Shown piece by piece: positions 28,377-28,720 of a DNA stretch of 28,720 bases. The first letter of the stretch is position 1. Every line of letters begins with the position of its first letter. The translations under genes and the position numbers were made by a program. Location: assembly GCA_035645555.1 (NCBI GenBank), contig DASQMI010000034.1, positions 1-28,720 on the forward strand, given 5' to 3'. Below the pieces are notes generated by a model. That model was not told the DNA's origin. It ran no database searches and worked only from the letters and a program-made list of their open reading frames with translations. The DNA comes from Lysobacter_F sp035645555. Lineage in GTDB: Bacteria > Pseudomonadota > Gammaproteobacteria > Xanthomonadales > Xanthomonadaceae.

Positions 28377-28720
28377 ATGGACAGCGTCTGCGCGCAGTGC
28401 GGATGCGGCGACGCGCGCGGCGCATGCGCGCACGCGCTGCTCGCGGCGCTGCGCGAGGACGATCTGGACCGTGCGATGACGCTCGGCCTGCCCGACGCCG
28501 AGCCCTGCCCCGTCTGCACGCCGGCGTGCAACGCGTCGTTGATCGCCGCGCGCGAAGAACGCCGGCGCGCGCTCGCCGCCCGCGAGCGTTTCCGCGCCCG
28601 CCAGGCGCGGCTGGAACGGCGGGCGCAGGAACGCGCGGCCGCCCGTGCGTCGGCGCCGCCGCTCGATGCGCCCGCCACCGCGCCGTCGCCGTCGCTGCCG
28701 CCGGCCGCCGCCGATGCGCT
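28377..28720 (+). CDS. Cys-rich protein of unknown function (3' end outside window)
   Basis: Open frame of 114 codons with no stop before the window end. ATG one base after the hydratase stop, so translation is probably coupled. The N-terminus has clustered cysteines (MDSVCAQCGCGDARGACAHA), then CPVCTPAC at about 48-55, then an Arg/Ala-rich helical stretch (REERRRALAARERFRARQ) and a Pro/Ala-rich tail. The cysteine pairs suggest metal binding, possibly zinc, and the basic helix could contact nucleic acid or membrane. Codon use matches the neighbours. I do not recognise the family. Confidence 0.7.
   Translation, partial: MDSVCAQCGCGDARGACAHALLAALREDDLDRAMTLGLPDAEPCPVCTPACNASLIAAREERRRALAARERFRARQARLERRAQERAAARASAPPLDAPATAPSPSLPPAAADA

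Noticed and set aside
27503..28678. Minus-strand frame of 391 codons at the right end
   Set aside because: Antisense of the enoyl-CoA hydratase and the Cys-rich gene; low-complexity Arg/Ala composition.

Overview
The window looks like a chromosomal segment of a high-GC gammaproteobacterium of the Xanthomonadaceae/Lysobacteraceae group. I infer this from the strong G/C third-position bias, frequent GTG starts, housekeeping gene order (rplU-rpmA-obgE facing rpsT; murJ divergent from rpsT; ribF-ileS-lspA-ispH) and a UvrA N-terminus that reads like those of xanthomonads. No genus can be fixed from the sequence alone. I see no insertion sequence, phage gene, CRISPR array or rRNA.

Region 1 (1-10203, all minus strand) is the accessory and most interesting part: the start of an exopolysaccharide/capsule locus. 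In transcription order it holds a 770-aa fusion of a WecA-type polyprenyl-phosphate sugar-1-phosphate transferase with a WecB-like epimerase domain whose active site is degraded; a Wzc-type chain-length regulator/tyrosine autokinase; an asparagine-synthase-like ATP-pyrophosphatase with no glutaminase half; and three paralogous right-handed beta-helix proteins with Tat-type signal peptides. The third paralog overlaps the asparagine-synthase-like gene. The other two have their own upstream regions, which share conserved blocks. Wza, Wzx/Wzy and glycosyltransferase genes are not seen and would have to lie beyond position 1 or elsewhere.

Region 2 (10204-10656) is a non-coding control region with an AT-rich palindrome, a candidate operator upstream of the polysaccharide operon.

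Region 3 (10612-17672, minus) is conserved housekeeping: tRNA-Thr(CGT) with its own compact promoter and terminator, then (in transcription order) murJ, ribF, ileS, lspA and ispH. These serve peptidoglycan lipid II export, flavin cofactors, translation, lipoprotein maturation and isoprenoid (undecaprenyl precursor) synthesis.

Region 4 (17700-20052) holds rpsT on plus, facing the minus-strand rplU, rpmA and obgE, with good sigma70-like promoters and intrinsic terminators.

Region 5 (20300-28720) is a set of short housekeeping operons: uvrA and a hotdog thioesterase (+); a PCuAC copper chaperone (-); a delta3-delta2-enoyl-CoA isomerase-like crotonase (+); DUF1289, a CoA-pyrophosphatase-type Nudix hydrolase and a 3-mercaptopyruvate sulfurtransferase-like protein (- operon); a divergent FKBP-like periplasmic protein (-); and an enoyl-CoA hydratase followed after one base by a Cys-rich unknown protein that runs off the window (+).
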